Assembly (NCBI GenBank): GCA_028287545.1
Contig: JAQBPL010000382.1
Location: 1-7,841 of the forward strand
Source of the DNA: Vulcanimicrobiota bacterium
GTDB taxonomy: Bacteria; Eremiobacterota; Eremiobacteria; Baltobacterales; Baltobacteraceae
Direction: 5' to 3'
DNA: 7,841 nucleotides
Shown: positions 1-5,562 of the stretch, piece after piece
Numbering within the stretch: the stretch's first letter is position 1
Layout of the letters: the number at the start of each line of letters is the position of its first letter
Notes under the pieces: generated by a model
What the model saw: only the letters and a program-made list of their open reading frames with translations
The model's database searches: none
What the model was told of the DNA's origin: nothing
Program-made: the position numbers and the translations under genes

Positions 1-165
1 GCGGTGCACCTCTGGTACACGCACTCGGAATCGATCGTGAAGGACGTCGACCGGATCGGCAACGGCTCGGCGCTCGTGCTGCTGATCATGGTCCTCGTTT
101 TCAACGTGGCCGCGCGCGTCGCGGGCCGCGCGCTCACCAAACACTTTACCGGGAGAACCTCGTGA
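1..165 (+). CDS. pstA: Phosphate ABC transporter permease PstA, C-terminal end (5' truncated by window)
   Basis: Frame 1 is open from the left edge to a TGA at 163-165, giving the last 54 residues of a membrane protein. It has a hydrophobic segment (about residues 23-40 of the fragment, with [15 protein letters not shown]) and a short basic tail. This pattern, a final transmembrane helix ending in an N-x-x-A-R motif and then a few charged residues, is typical of the C-terminus of PstA. PstA is one of the two inner-membrane permeases of the PstSCAB high-affinity phosphate importer. The identity rests mainly on context: the stop codon overlaps the start of a clear pstB by 4 bases (GTGA), which implies translational coupling. 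The 5' part, with the permease loop that contacts PstB, lies outside the window. PstC is the alternative, but PstA is the permease normally next to PstB. Confidence 0.82.
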   Translation, partial: AVHLWYTHSESIVKDVDRIGNGSALVLLIMVLVFNVAARVAGRALTKHFTGRTS

Positions 166-962
166 TCGAAGCGACGACGCAATCCGGCGGCCCGCACTCG
201 CCGCAAAACGTCGAGAAGCTCGTCGCGGAAGACGTCGACGTCTTCTACGGCTCCTTTCAAGCGATCAAGCATGCGTCGCTCGTGATGCGGGGGCAAAACG
301 TCACCGCGCTGATCGGTCCGTCGGGCTGTGGCAAGACCACGTTCCTGCGCGCGCTCAATCGGATGCACGATCTCACGCCGGGCGCCCGCGTCGAGGGAAC
401 GATTCTGCTCGACGGGGAGAACATCTACGGACCCGAGGCCGACCCCGTCGTGATCCGCCATCGCATCGGCATGGTCTTCCAGCGTCCGAATCCGTTTCCC
501 AAGACGATTTACGAAAACGTCGTGTACGGACCGCGCATCCACGGGGAACGCAATCGCGCGGCCCTTGACGAGATCGCCGAGCGCGCGTTGCGGCAAGCGG
601 CCCTGTGGGATGAAGTGAAAGACCGGCTCGGCCGTTCGGCGCTCGACCTCTCGGGCGGCCAGCAGCAGCGCCTGTGTATCGCGCGCGCGATCGCGCTCGG
701 TCCGGAGGTGATTCTGATGGACGAGCCGGCCTCCGCGCTCGATCCGATCGCCACGTCCAAGATCGAGGATCTGATCGGGCACCTCACCGAGCAGTTCACT
801 GTCGTGATCGTCACGCACTCGATGCAGCAGGCTGCCCGCATCTCCGATTTCACGGCGTTCTTCCACCTCGGCGAGATCGTCGAGGTCGGCCCGACCAACC
901 AGATTTTCACGCATCCGAAAGAGAAGCGCACCGAAGATTACATCACCGGCCGCTTCGGCTGA
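162..962 (+). CDS. pstB: Phosphate import ATP-binding protein PstB
   Basis: This is the ATPase subunit of the PstSCAB phosphate importer; it hydrolyses ATP on the cytoplasmic face to drive phosphate uptake. The 266 residues fit the family's usual size of about 250-280. All ABC ATPase motifs are visible: Walker [10 protein letters not shown] (52-60), Q-loop Q107 within [10 protein letters not shown], signature LSGGQQQR (163-170), Walker [10 protein letters not shown] (183-191), D-loop SALD (191-194) and the switch histidine H219. The phrases [11 protein letters not shown] and [15 protein letters not shown] are PstB hallmarks that separate it from other importer ATPases. The GTG start at 162 has a Shine-Dalgarno-like GGGAGA at 151-156, inside the end of pstA, and overlaps the pstA stop. 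In many bacteria the operon is controlled by PhoB-type regulators, but the operon promoter is outside this window. phoU, which commonly follows pstB, is absent here. Confidence 0.97.
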   Translation: MIEATTQSGGPHSPQNVEKLVAEDVDVFYGSFQAIKHASLVMRGQNVTALIGPSGCGKTTFLRALNRMHDLTPGARVEGTILLDGENIYGPEADPVVIRHRIGMVFQRPNPFPKTIYENVVYGPRIHGERNRAALDEIAERALRQAALWDEVKDRLGRSALDLSGGQQQRLCIARAIALGPEVILMDEPASALDPIATSKIEDLIGHLTEQFTVVIVTHSMQQAARISDFTAFFHLGEIVEVGPTNQIFTHPKEKRTEDYITGRFG

Positions 963-969
963 ACCGTCG

Positions 970-1533
970 ATGATTCGCTGCGTTCGTCCCGACGACGCCG
1001 AAGCGATCGCTGCGATCTACGCGCCGATCGTCGAGCGGACCATGATCTCGTTCGAGGAAGTCGCGCCCTCGGCCGACGAGATTCGCGCGCGAATCGCGCA
1101 GATCGCGCAGATCTGGCCGTGGCTCGTCTTCGACGACGGCGGCGGGGCGCTCGGCTACGTGTACGGAAGCCAGCATCGCACGCGCGCGGCGTATCGCTGG
1201 TCGGTCGACGTTTCCGCGTACGTCCGCGAGGACGCGCGCGGACGCGGTCTAGCGCGTTCGCTCTACGAGGCGCTGTTTCGCGTGCTCGCGGCGCAGGGAT
1301 ACCATCGCGCGTATGCGGGGATCGGGCTTCCCAACGACGCCAGCGTCGGGCTCCATCGCGCGCTGGGCTTCACCGCGGTTGGCGTCTATCACGAGGTCGG
1401 CTACAAGTTCGGCGCGTGGCACGACGTGTCGTGGTGGGAGCGTCCGCTCGGGCCGGCGGGAGTGCCGCTCGAGCCGATTCCGCTCGCGGATCTCTCCGCC
1501 GATGCGCTCGACGAACTCCTCAGACCACGGTGA
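970..1533 (+). CDS. GNAT N-acetyltransferase, phosphinothricin acetyltransferase (Pat/Bar)-like
   Basis: The 187-residue protein is a GNAT-fold enzyme that transfers acetyl from acetyl-CoA to an amine. Motifs match the Pat/Bar/YncA-type family: YAPIVERTMISFEE near the N-terminus (17-30), R76-W-S-V-D-V with Y84, the acetyl-CoA pyrophosphate loop ARGRGLA (89-95), the PN-x-x-S motif (121-125), LHRALGF (128-134), GYKFGAW (144-150) and DVSWWER (152-158). Known relatives acetylate phosphinothricin, methionine sulfoximine or related amino-acid analogues; the true substrate cannot be read from sequence. A proline-rich tail of about 25 residues after the conserved core makes it slightly longer than typical members (170-180). 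The ATG at 970 lies 7 bases after the pstB stop, so the gene is probably co-transcribed with pst. No strong Shine-Dalgarno is visible, so translational coupling is likely. Its 3' end overlaps the opposing cupredoxin gene by 14 bases. Confidence 0.92.
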   Translation: MIRCVRPDDAEAIAAIYAPIVERTMISFEEVAPSADEIRARIAQIAQIWPWLVFDDGGGALGYVYGSQHRTRAAYRWSVDVSAYVREDARGRGLARSLYEALFRVLAAQGYHRAYAGIGLPNDASVGLHRALGFTAVGVYHEVGYKFGAWHDVSWWERPLGPAGVPLEPIPLADLSADALDELLRPR

Positions 1534-1993
1534 TGCGGCCGGCCATGAAGCCTTCCTTCCCGCGTCCCGTGTAGCCGGTTCCCATCGACCACATGCGCGT
1601 TCCCATGTCGCACGCGTAACGGCAATACCAGCGGTACACGCCCGAGCCGTAGGCCGTGAACGTGAACGTCGTCGTCACCGGGACGATCTTCCCGCCGCGC
1701 TTGACGGCGGAGGCGATTTTCTGGTCGACGTCGAGCCCGGGAGCCGTGATCGAGTGGATTTCGAGATCGTCGCTGATCACCGAGACCGTTACGAGCTGGT
1801 TGAGCGGCACCTCGATCTCTGAGGGCACGAACGCGGCGTGCGCGAGCCGGTCCGGCCCGGTCTGCCTGTGCTGCGGACCGAGAATCTTGATGACGGCGTG
1901 GGGCGACGGTTTGGCCCCGGACGGGGCCGGAATTCCCAGCAGTGCGACCGCTCCCAGCGTCCCAAGCGTGCCAATTGCGCGCTCACGATTCAT
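1520..1993 (-). CDS. Exported cupredoxin-like protein with CuA-like C-x3-C motif
   Basis: The 157-residue protein has an export signal (basic MNRER, hydrophobic 7-21, likely cleavage near SGA at 25-27) and then one cupredoxin-like beta-sandwich. Recognisable elements are the hydrophobic strand VTVSVISDDLEIHSITAPG, with candidate ligand H80 in the EIHS context used by cytochrome-oxidase subunit II-type domains, and WYCRYACDMG with C124 and C128 in a C-x3-C spacing. The C-terminal GFMAGRITVV resembles the closing M-x-G-x-I-x-V strand, with M150 as candidate axial ligand. The second histidine normally between the cysteines and this Met is missing; E147 sits at the equivalent H-x2-M position. About 20 Gly/Met-rich residues separate C128 from the closing strand. 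It probably acts in the periplasm or at the cell surface in copper binding or electron transfer. The ATG at 1993 is backed by a strong GGAGG. It is a single gene, convergent with the acetyltransferase and divergent from tdh. Confidence 0.8.
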   Translation of the reverse strand: MNRERAIGTLGTLGAVALLGIPAPSGAKPSPHAVIKILGPQHRQTGPDRLAHAAFVPSEIEVPLNQLVTVSVISDDLEIHSITAPGLDVDQKIASAVKRGGKIVPVTTTFTFTAYGSGVYRWYCRYACDMGTRMWSMGTGYTGRGKEGFMAGRITVV

Positions 1994-2000
1994 GGATCAC

Positions 2001-2005
2001 CCTCC
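2001..2005 (-). promoter_or_regulatory. Shine-Dalgarno site of the cupredoxin-like gene
   Basis: On the - strand the bases read GGAGG, 7 bases upstream of the ATG at 1993. This perfect core ribosome-binding site fixes the start codon of the cupredoxin-like gene and supports its signal peptide. Confidence 0.75.
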
Positions 2006-2050
2006 ACCCTCGGTCGGCCGTGCGGTAGGATCACTCGCTCGGCCCCCCGC

Positions 2051-2078
2051 CTCACAGTGCGCCCGATTCCCATACAAT
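2051..2078 (+). promoter_or_regulatory. Possible sigma-70-type promoter for tdh
   Basis: CTCACA (2051-2056, 4 of 6 matches to TTGACA) and TACAAT (2073-2078, 5 of 6 matches to TATAAT) are separated by 16 bases. They lie in the intergenic region between the divergent cupredoxin and tdh genes, at the right distance to drive tdh. AT-rich hexamers are rare in this GC-rich sequence, which adds some weight. The prediction assumes a standard housekeeping sigma factor. Confidence 0.4.
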
Positions 2079-2127
2079 GCAAGTAAGCGACCGGACCGTT
2101 CTGGATGATCAGGCAAACCGTCGCGGC

Positions 2128-2133
2128 GAAGGG
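2128..2133 (+). promoter_or_regulatory. Candidate ribosome-binding site selecting the tdh start at 2141
   Basis: GAAGGG lies 7 bases before the ATG at 2141. Neither the in-frame ATG at 2105 nor the one at 2198 has a comparable purine-rich site at the right distance. This is the main reason for preferring 2141 as the tdh start. Confidence 0.4.
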
Positions 2134-2140
2134 CGCGGGG

Positions 2141-3226
2141 ATGACATCTCTGAGCGAAGCCGCCGTCCGCCCGCAACCCGCGGCCATCCCGCCGACGATG
2201 CGGGCGCTCAGGAAGGCGGCGGCCGCACCGGGGTTCACGCTGGAGCACATCCCGGTTCCGGAAATCGGACCCAGCGACGTGCTGATCCAGGTGAAAACCG
2301 TCGGCCTGTGCGGCACCGACCTGCACATTTACGGCTGGGATCACTGGGCCCAGCGCCGGGTCAAGCCGCCGCTGACGATCGGCCACGAGTTCATGGGCGT
2401 GGTCGCCGCAGTCGGCGCCGCCGTGCGCGCGTTCGCGGTCGGCGACCGCGTGTCGGCCGAGGGCCACATCGCCTGCGGCGTGTGCCGCTTGTGCCGCACC
2501 GGGCAGGCGCACATCTGCGAGCACGTGCAGATCATCGGCGTCGACACCGACGGCGCGTTCGCGGATTACATCCGCATGCCGGAATCGAACGTCTGGAAGC
2601 TCGATCCGTCGATCCCCGACGCGTGGGCGGCGGTGTTCGATCCGCTCGGCAACGCCGTGCACACCGTCATGGCGGCCGACGTCTCGGTGAAGTCCGTCGT
2701 CATCACCGGCGTCGGCTCGATCGGGCTGATGGCGATTCCGGTCGCGCGCGCGGCCGGCGCCGCGAAAGTCTTCGCGGTCGACGTCAACCCGCAGAAGCTC
2801 GCGCTCGCCGCGCGGGTCGGTGCCGACGCGACGTTCCTCGCGACGCAGCCGGATCTGGTCGAGGACATCGTCGCTCGAACCGGCGGCGACGGCGTGGACG
2901 TGCTGCTCGAGATGTCGGGCTCCGGATCGGCGATCGACAACGGCCTCGCGATGGTGCGCAACGGCGGCGTCGCGGCGCTGCTCGGCATTCCGTCCGACGA
3001 CATCGAAATCAACCTCGCCGAACGCATCATCTTCAAAGGGCTGACCGTGCTCGGGATCAACGGGCGGCGCATGTTCGAGACCTGGTATCAGACCCAGTCG
3101 CTGGTGACGAGCGGGCGGGTCGACCTCACCGACATCATCACGCACGAGCTGCCATTCGAGGAGTTCGACCGGGCGTTCGGGTTGATGAAGTCGGGCGAAG
3201 CAGCAAAAATCGTGCTCACGCTCTAA
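2141..3226 (+). CDS. tdh: L-threonine 3-dehydrogenase (zinc-dependent MDR family)
   Basis: Oxidises L-threonine with NAD+ to 2-amino-3-ketobutyrate in the cytoplasm; the product is then cleaved by Kbl, encoded about 1 kb downstream. From ATG 2141 the protein is 361 residues. It has the zinc alcohol-dehydrogenase layout: catalytic-zinc ligands C57 (in CGTDLH) and the GHE motif H82-E83, four structural-zinc cysteines C112, C115, C118 and C126, a Rossmann GVGSIG at 190-195 and D214 for NAD ribose binding. AVFDPLGNAVHT, the GIPSDDIEI region and GRRMFETWY (308-316) match E. coli Tdh closely, as recalled, and separate it from sorbitol or alcohol dehydrogenases. The homologous core begins at M20 (2198), which would give 342 residues against 341 in E. 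coli. The 19-residue lead has no counterpart there. In-frame ATGs exist at 2105, 2141 and 2198; I chose 2141 for its GAAGGG site. A possible promoter lies at 2051-2078. Confidence 0.93.
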   Translation: MTSLSEAAVRPQPAAIPPTMRALRKAAAAPGFTLEHIPVPEIGPSDVLIQVKTVGLCGTDLHIYGWDHWAQRRVKPPLTIGHEFMGVVAAVGAAVRAFAVGDRVSAEGHIACGVCRLCRTGQAHICEHVQIIGVDTDGAFADYIRMPESNVWKLDPSIPDAWAAVFDPLGNAVHTVMAADVSVKSVVITGVGSIGLMAIPVARAAGAAKVFAVDVNPQKLALAARVGADATFLATQPDLVEDIVARTGGDGVDVLLEMSGSGSAIDNGLAMVRNGGVAALLGIPSDDIEINLAERIIFKGLTVLGINGRRMFETWYQTQSLVTSGRVDLTDIITHELPFEEFDRAFGLMKSGEAAKIVLTL

Positions 3227-3246
3227 CCTTGGCTCGGTAGGTGGCG

Positions 3247-3395
3247 GCGTTGCGGGGGCGGTGCACCACCGCGGCGGGGACGCGTCGCCCGCGCTTCCTG
3301 CGCGAGCGACGCTCGGTTTCGTCTCGCTCTCGTCCATCCTGGACTCCGCTCGCCGAAAACGCCCCGCCGCCGGTGATGCACCGCCCCCGCAACGC
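3247..3395. repeat. Long imperfect inverted repeat (25-bp arms, 24 matching, ~99-bp spacer)
   Basis: The left arm 3247-3271 begins GCGTTGCGGGGGCGGTGCA. The right arm 3371-3395 is its reverse complement with one mismatch in 25. With a one-base gap, pairing continues inward for about 8 more bases (GCGGCGGGG against CCCCGCCGC). Chance pairing of this length is very unlikely even in GC-rich DNA. The spacer holds its own hairpin. There is no open reading frame inside that looks coding, so this is not an intact insertion sequence. It could be a small non-autonomous palindromic element, a MITE-like remnant, or a structured RNA at the end of the tdh transcript. Confidence 0.8.
3282..3312. repeat. Nested hairpin inside the long inverted repeat
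   Basis: GCGTCGCCCGCGC (3282-3294) pairs with GCGCGAGCGACGC (3300-3312) at 12 of 13 positions around a 5-base loop (TTCCT). It lies within the spacer of the 3247-3395 inverted repeat, so a transcript would fold into a stem carrying an inner stem-loop. Confidence 0.7.
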
Positions 3396-3420
3396 AGCAA
3401 ACGTGACGGCCTTTCGGTCA

Positions 3421-3434
3421 GACCCCTCGGGGTC
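3421..3434. repeat. Short hairpin with CTCG loop
   Basis: GACCC and GGGTC flank a CTCG loop. The stem is only 5 bp and is not followed by a T-run. It may contribute to transcription termination downstream of tdh, but it is mainly noted as part of the structured intergenic region. Confidence 0.4.
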
Positions 3435-3507
3435 GGCAGGACGGTGGCGTTAGGGGATGGTGGAGTTGACGGGATCTTGGCGGGTTGGCACGCGGGCGGC
3501 CGTGTCA

Positions 3508-3533
3508 TCCTGAGCTTGTCGAAGGACCCTTCG
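3508..3533. repeat. Intergenic repeat motif TCCTGAGCTTGTCGAAGGA plus adjoining palindrome
   Basis: The 19 bases at 3508-3526 are a string I recognise as a recurrent intergenic repeat in many unrelated high-GC bacterial and metagenomic genomes (in the other orientation, TTCGACAAGCTCAGG). That is recollection, not a search. It contains a small stem (CTT/AAG around GTCG). Its end also forms the palindrome CGAAGG-AC-CCTTCG (3520-3533). It sits just before the long hairpin at 3536-3611 and may be one end of the same repeat unit. Confidence 0.55.
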
Positions 3534-3535
3534 TC

Positions 3536-3611
3536 GTCACCCGAGCGCCTTTATCGGACAAAGTTGGCGCCGCAGCGCGAACTTTGGCCGGTAAAGGCTG
3601 TCGAGGGTGAC
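3536..3611. repeat. Long imperfect hairpin (~30-bp stem)
   Basis: The left arm starts GTCACCCGAGCGCC at 3536 and the right arm ends TCGAGGGTGAC at 3611. They pair almost throughout, with a few mismatches and a one-base bulge. The tip is AAAGTT (3560-3565) against AACTTT (3580-3585), then a G-G mismatch, GCGC/GCGC and a CGCA loop (3571-3574). The scattered substitutions (for example TCCGA against CCGG) suggest an old repeat that has drifted, or compensatory change. It is non-coding, has no T-run, and is centred about 75 bases past the 3' end of the - strand gene that ends at 3646. Confidence 0.75.
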
Positions 3612-3618
3612 CCCGCAT

Positions 3619-3634
3619 CGTCGCTATCGCGACG
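3619..3634 (-). terminator. Possible terminator hairpin after the beta-sandwich protein gene
   Basis: CGTCGC and GCGACG form a 6-bp stem around TATC (loop GATA on the - strand), starting 11 bases past the stop codon of the - strand gene at 3646. There is no U-tract, so it would be a weak or non-canonical terminator. The adjoining long hairpin at 3536-3611 may do this job instead. Confidence 0.35.
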
Positions 3635-3645
3635 GCGGGCGGATG

Positions 3646-4236
3646 CTACAGTTGAATGATCCGCAAGTCCGTCCGGACCAGCGTTTTTACGTGCGCGATC
3701 GGGACGTGTTGGTGGGCTAGGGTTCGGTCTCCGGCGCGGACGGCGAGGTCGTAGCTGCCGGGGATGACGCCGTGGACGACGTAGGCGCCCTCTTTGTCGG
3801 TGCGCGTGGTGTAGGCGGCTCCGCCGTTTTCGGCGTTGAGGTGGATCGTGGCGTTGGGGACGGCGAGGCCGACGCGGTCGCGCACGAAGCCGGCTATGGC
3901 GGTGGAAGGTTCACCGTCGAGGGGCTGGCCTTCGCCCGGAATGAGGCCGCGGATCAGCGACTGGCGGTAGCCGGCGAGGACGCCGACGCCGCGGACGAAG
4001 AGCGAGAGGTAGCCTCGCGCGGAGATCACCAGGTCGTAGACACCCTCGGGCAGCTCGGCGGTGAAGCTGCCTTGCTCGTCGGCGTTGAGGACCGAGACGC
4101 GCTCGTTGCGCCAGATGCAGGTCACCCGAGCGCCCCCGAGCGGAGCGCTCGAGCGCCGGTCCAGGAGCGTACAGTGCAGCGTTCCGAAGGTCACCTTCAC
4201 CACGTACATATCGGCGAGCAAGCGGCCGGAAACCAA
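3646..4236 (-). CDS. Protein with two carboxypeptidase-regulatory-like beta-sandwich domains
   Basis: The 196 residues form two similar domains. The first (about 17-99) runs from LHCTLLDRRSSAPLGGARV through SFTAELPEGVYDLVISARGY. The second (about 112-196) runs from TAIAGFVRDRVGLAVPNATI through GAYVVHGVIPGSYDLAVRA. The pattern G-x-V-x-D-x2-G-x-A-V-x-N-A-x-I followed by D-x-E-G-x-Y-x-V-x-G-V-x-P-G-x-Y-x-L is the signature of the carboxypeptidase D regulatory-like (CarboxypepD_reg) transthyretin-like fold. Such domains usually bind or display, and are not enzymatic. Unusually, no signal peptide or membrane segment is visible. The first possible start is a TTG at 4236; an ATG at 4209 (residue 10) is the alternative and neither has a clear Shine-Dalgarno. 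The gene is divergent from kbl with only 28 bases between the starts if TTG is used, and it separates kbl from tdh. I cannot assign a process. Confidence 0.75.
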   Translation of the reverse strand: MVSGRLLADMYVVKVTFGTLHCTLLDRRSSAPLGGARVTCIWRNERVSVLNADEQGSFTAELPEGVYDLVISARGYLSLFVRGVGVLAGYRQSLIRGLIPGEGQPLDGEPSTAIAGFVRDRVGLAVPNATIHLNAENGGAAYTTRTDKEGAYVVHGVIPGSYDLAVRAGDRTLAHQHVPIAHVKTLVRTDLRIIQL

Positions 4237-4255
4237 CGCTTGGCGCTCGCCTCAC

Positions 4256-4260
4256 GGAGA
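4256..4260 (+). promoter_or_regulatory. Shine-Dalgarno site of kbl
   Basis: GGAGA lies 4 bases before the ATG at 4265. It selects this start over upstream in-frame ATGs (the frame is open back to 4061), whose extra residues would be encoded opposite the 5' part of the beta-sandwich gene and have no counterpart in the family. Confidence 0.65.
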
Positions 4261-4264
4261 TTTG

Positions 4265-5464
4265 ATGAATACCGCCTTCGATGCCCGCCTCACCACCGAA
4301 CTCGACGCTTTGCGCGCAGCGGGCACGTACAAACGCCTGCGCCACCTCACCGGCCCCATGGCGGCGGAGGTGCACATGGAGGAGGCCGGCGACGTCATCG
4401 TCCTCTCGTCGAACAACTACCTCGGACTAGCGGATCACCCGGACGTCGTCCGCGCCGGGATCGAGGGATTGCAGAAGTACGGGGCGGGCACGGCGTCCGT
4501 GCGCTTCATCTGCGGCACGCTCGACGTCCATCGCGAGCTCGAGGAGCGGATCGCTTCGGTCTTCGGCTTCGATGCGTCGCTGTCGTACGTGTCGTGCTGG
4601 GCGGCGAACGAGGGGCTGATCCCGACGATCGCTACGGCCGGAAACACGATCGTCTCCGACGAGCTCAACCATGCCTCGATCATCGACGGCTGCAGGTTGG
4701 CGAGCGCGAAGAAGACCCGCTACAAGCACAGCGACATGGCGGATCTCGAGCAGAAGCTGCGCGAGGCGGAGGGGACGGCGTTCATCATCACCGACGGCGT
4801 GTTCTCGATGGAAGGGTCGATCGCGAAGCTGCCCGAGATCGTCGCGCTAGCGGAACGGTACGGCGCGGTGACGATCGTCGACGACTCGCACGGGACGGGC
4901 GTGATGGGCAAGACCGGGCGCGGGACGATCGAGCACTTCGGGCTCGAGGGGAAGATCGACATCCTGACCGGGACGCTCGGCAAAGCGCTGGGCGGCGCAG
5001 CGGGCGGTTTCGTCGCCGGTTCGAAGGCGCTGGTCGACACGCTGGTCCAGCGTTCGCGCACGCAGCTCTTTTCGAACGCGCTGCCGGCGACCGTCGCGGC
5101 CAGCGCGCTCAAGGCGATCGAGCTGCTCGCCGCGCAACCGCAACTGGTGGAGACGCAGCGTGCGAACGTCCGGTATTTCCGTGACGGGCTCAAGCGGCTG
5201 GGTTTCGCGCCGCTCGAGGGGCCGAGCGCGATCGTTCCCATCATCGTCGGCGACACCGCGTTCGCGATCGCGATGAGCGACCGGCTCCTGCAGGAAGGCG
5301 TCTTCGTGACGGGGTTCGGGTTCCCGGTCGTGCCGGAAGGGACGGCGCGCATCCGCGTGCAGATCTCCAGCGCCTTGAACCGCGCCGAGCTCGATCGCGC
5401 GCTCGCCGCCTTCGAGAAGGTCGGCACGGAACTCGGCGTCATCGGCAAAGCGGTGCGCGCGTAA
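4265..5464 (+). CDS. kbl: 2-amino-3-ketobutyrate coenzyme A ligase (glycine C-acetyltransferase)
   Basis: PLP-dependent enzyme of the alpha-oxoamine synthase family. It cleaves 2-amino-3-ketobutyrate with CoA to glycine and acetyl-CoA, the second step of threonine breakdown after Tdh. At 399 residues it matches E. coli Kbl (398). Visible hallmarks are SSNNYLGLADHP (48-59), GTASVRFICGTLDVHRELE (75-93), DELNHASIIDG with the PLP-stacking H136 (132-142), TDGVFSMEG (176-184), DDSHGTGVMG with D206 and H209 (206-215), and the Schiff-base lysine K240 in TGTLGKALGG. The SVRFICGT segment and the length favour Kbl over 8-amino-7-oxononanoate synthase (BioF) or 5-aminolevulinate synthase, and the nearby tdh supports this. 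The start at 4265 has a GGAGA. Its promoter must lie in the short gap or inside the divergent beta-sandwich gene; it is unlikely to share a transcript with tdh unless that runs through the repeat island. Confidence 0.94.
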   Translation: MNTAFDARLTTELDALRAAGTYKRLRHLTGPMAAEVHMEEAGDVIVLSSNNYLGLADHPDVVRAGIEGLQKYGAGTASVRFICGTLDVHRELEERIASVFGFDASLSYVSCWAANEGLIPTIATAGNTIVSDELNHASIIDGCRLASAKKTRYKHSDMADLEQKLREAEGTAFIITDGVFSMEGSIAKLPEIVALAERYGAVTIVDDSHGTGVMGKTGRGTIEHFGLEGKIDILTGTLGKALGGAAGGFVAGSKALVDTLVQRSRTQLFSNALPATVAASALKAIELLAAQPQLVETQRANVRYFRDGLKRLGFAPLEGPSAIVPIIVGDTAFAIAMSDRLLQEGVFVTGFGFPVVPEGTARIRVQISSALNRAELDRALAAFEKVGTELGVIGKAVRA

Positions 5465-5481
5465 GCGAGCTGCACCTAGCC

Positions 5482-5497
5482 TGCGACGACTGTCGCA
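5482..5497 (+). terminator. Possible terminator hairpin after kbl
   Basis: TGCGAC and GTCGCA form a perfect 6-bp stem around a GACT loop, starting 18 bases after the kbl stop. It lacks a T-run, so it would be a weak or Rho-assisted terminator. Confidence 0.4.
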
Positions 5498-5562
5498 TCA
5501 CACAGGTTCGATCTTCACCGTTCGTCGGGTGAGATCGTGCCTGCGGCGCGGTACCATGCACT

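Larger units (their letters stand above)
3227..3645. other. Non-coding inverted-repeat island between tdh and the beta-sandwich gene
   Basis: No reading frame in these ~420 bases gives a protein-like product. The open frames here are arginine/serine/proline-rich shadows of GC-rich DNA. Instead the stretch carries at least six inverted repeats packed side by side or nested (listed separately at 3247-3395, 3282-3312, 3421-3434, 3508-3533, 3536-3611 and 3619-3634). Part may serve as the transcription end of tdh and of the opposing gene, but the amount of structure exceeds what termination needs. It resembles an accumulation of intergenic repetitive elements. Confidence 0.6.

Noticed and set aside
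3247..3395. Integron attC-like site.
   Set aside because: The arms run in the wrong orientation for RYYYAAC...GTTRRRY ends, and no integrase or cassette array is present.
1997..3508. A 503-codon open frame on the - strand opposite tdh.
   Set aside because: It is antisense to an unmistakable tdh, and its product is a low-complexity Arg/Asp/His/Ala-rich sequence. Long antisense frames are expected in GC-rich genes.
3261..3659. A 132-codon + strand frame through the intergenic region.
   Set aside because: It runs across several palindromes and encodes Arg/Ser/Pro-rich sequence; composition follows the repeats, not coding use.
4061..4264. In-frame upstream extension of kbl.
   Set aside because: The extra 68 residues are encoded opposite the beta-sandwich gene and have no counterpart in Kbl. 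The start at 4265 has a Shine-Dalgarno and gives the family length.
3772..5184. A 470-codon + strand frame crossing the beta-sandwich gene and kbl.
   Set aside because: It is out of frame with kbl and antisense to the beta-sandwich gene; the product is Arg/Gly-rich with no recognisable motifs.
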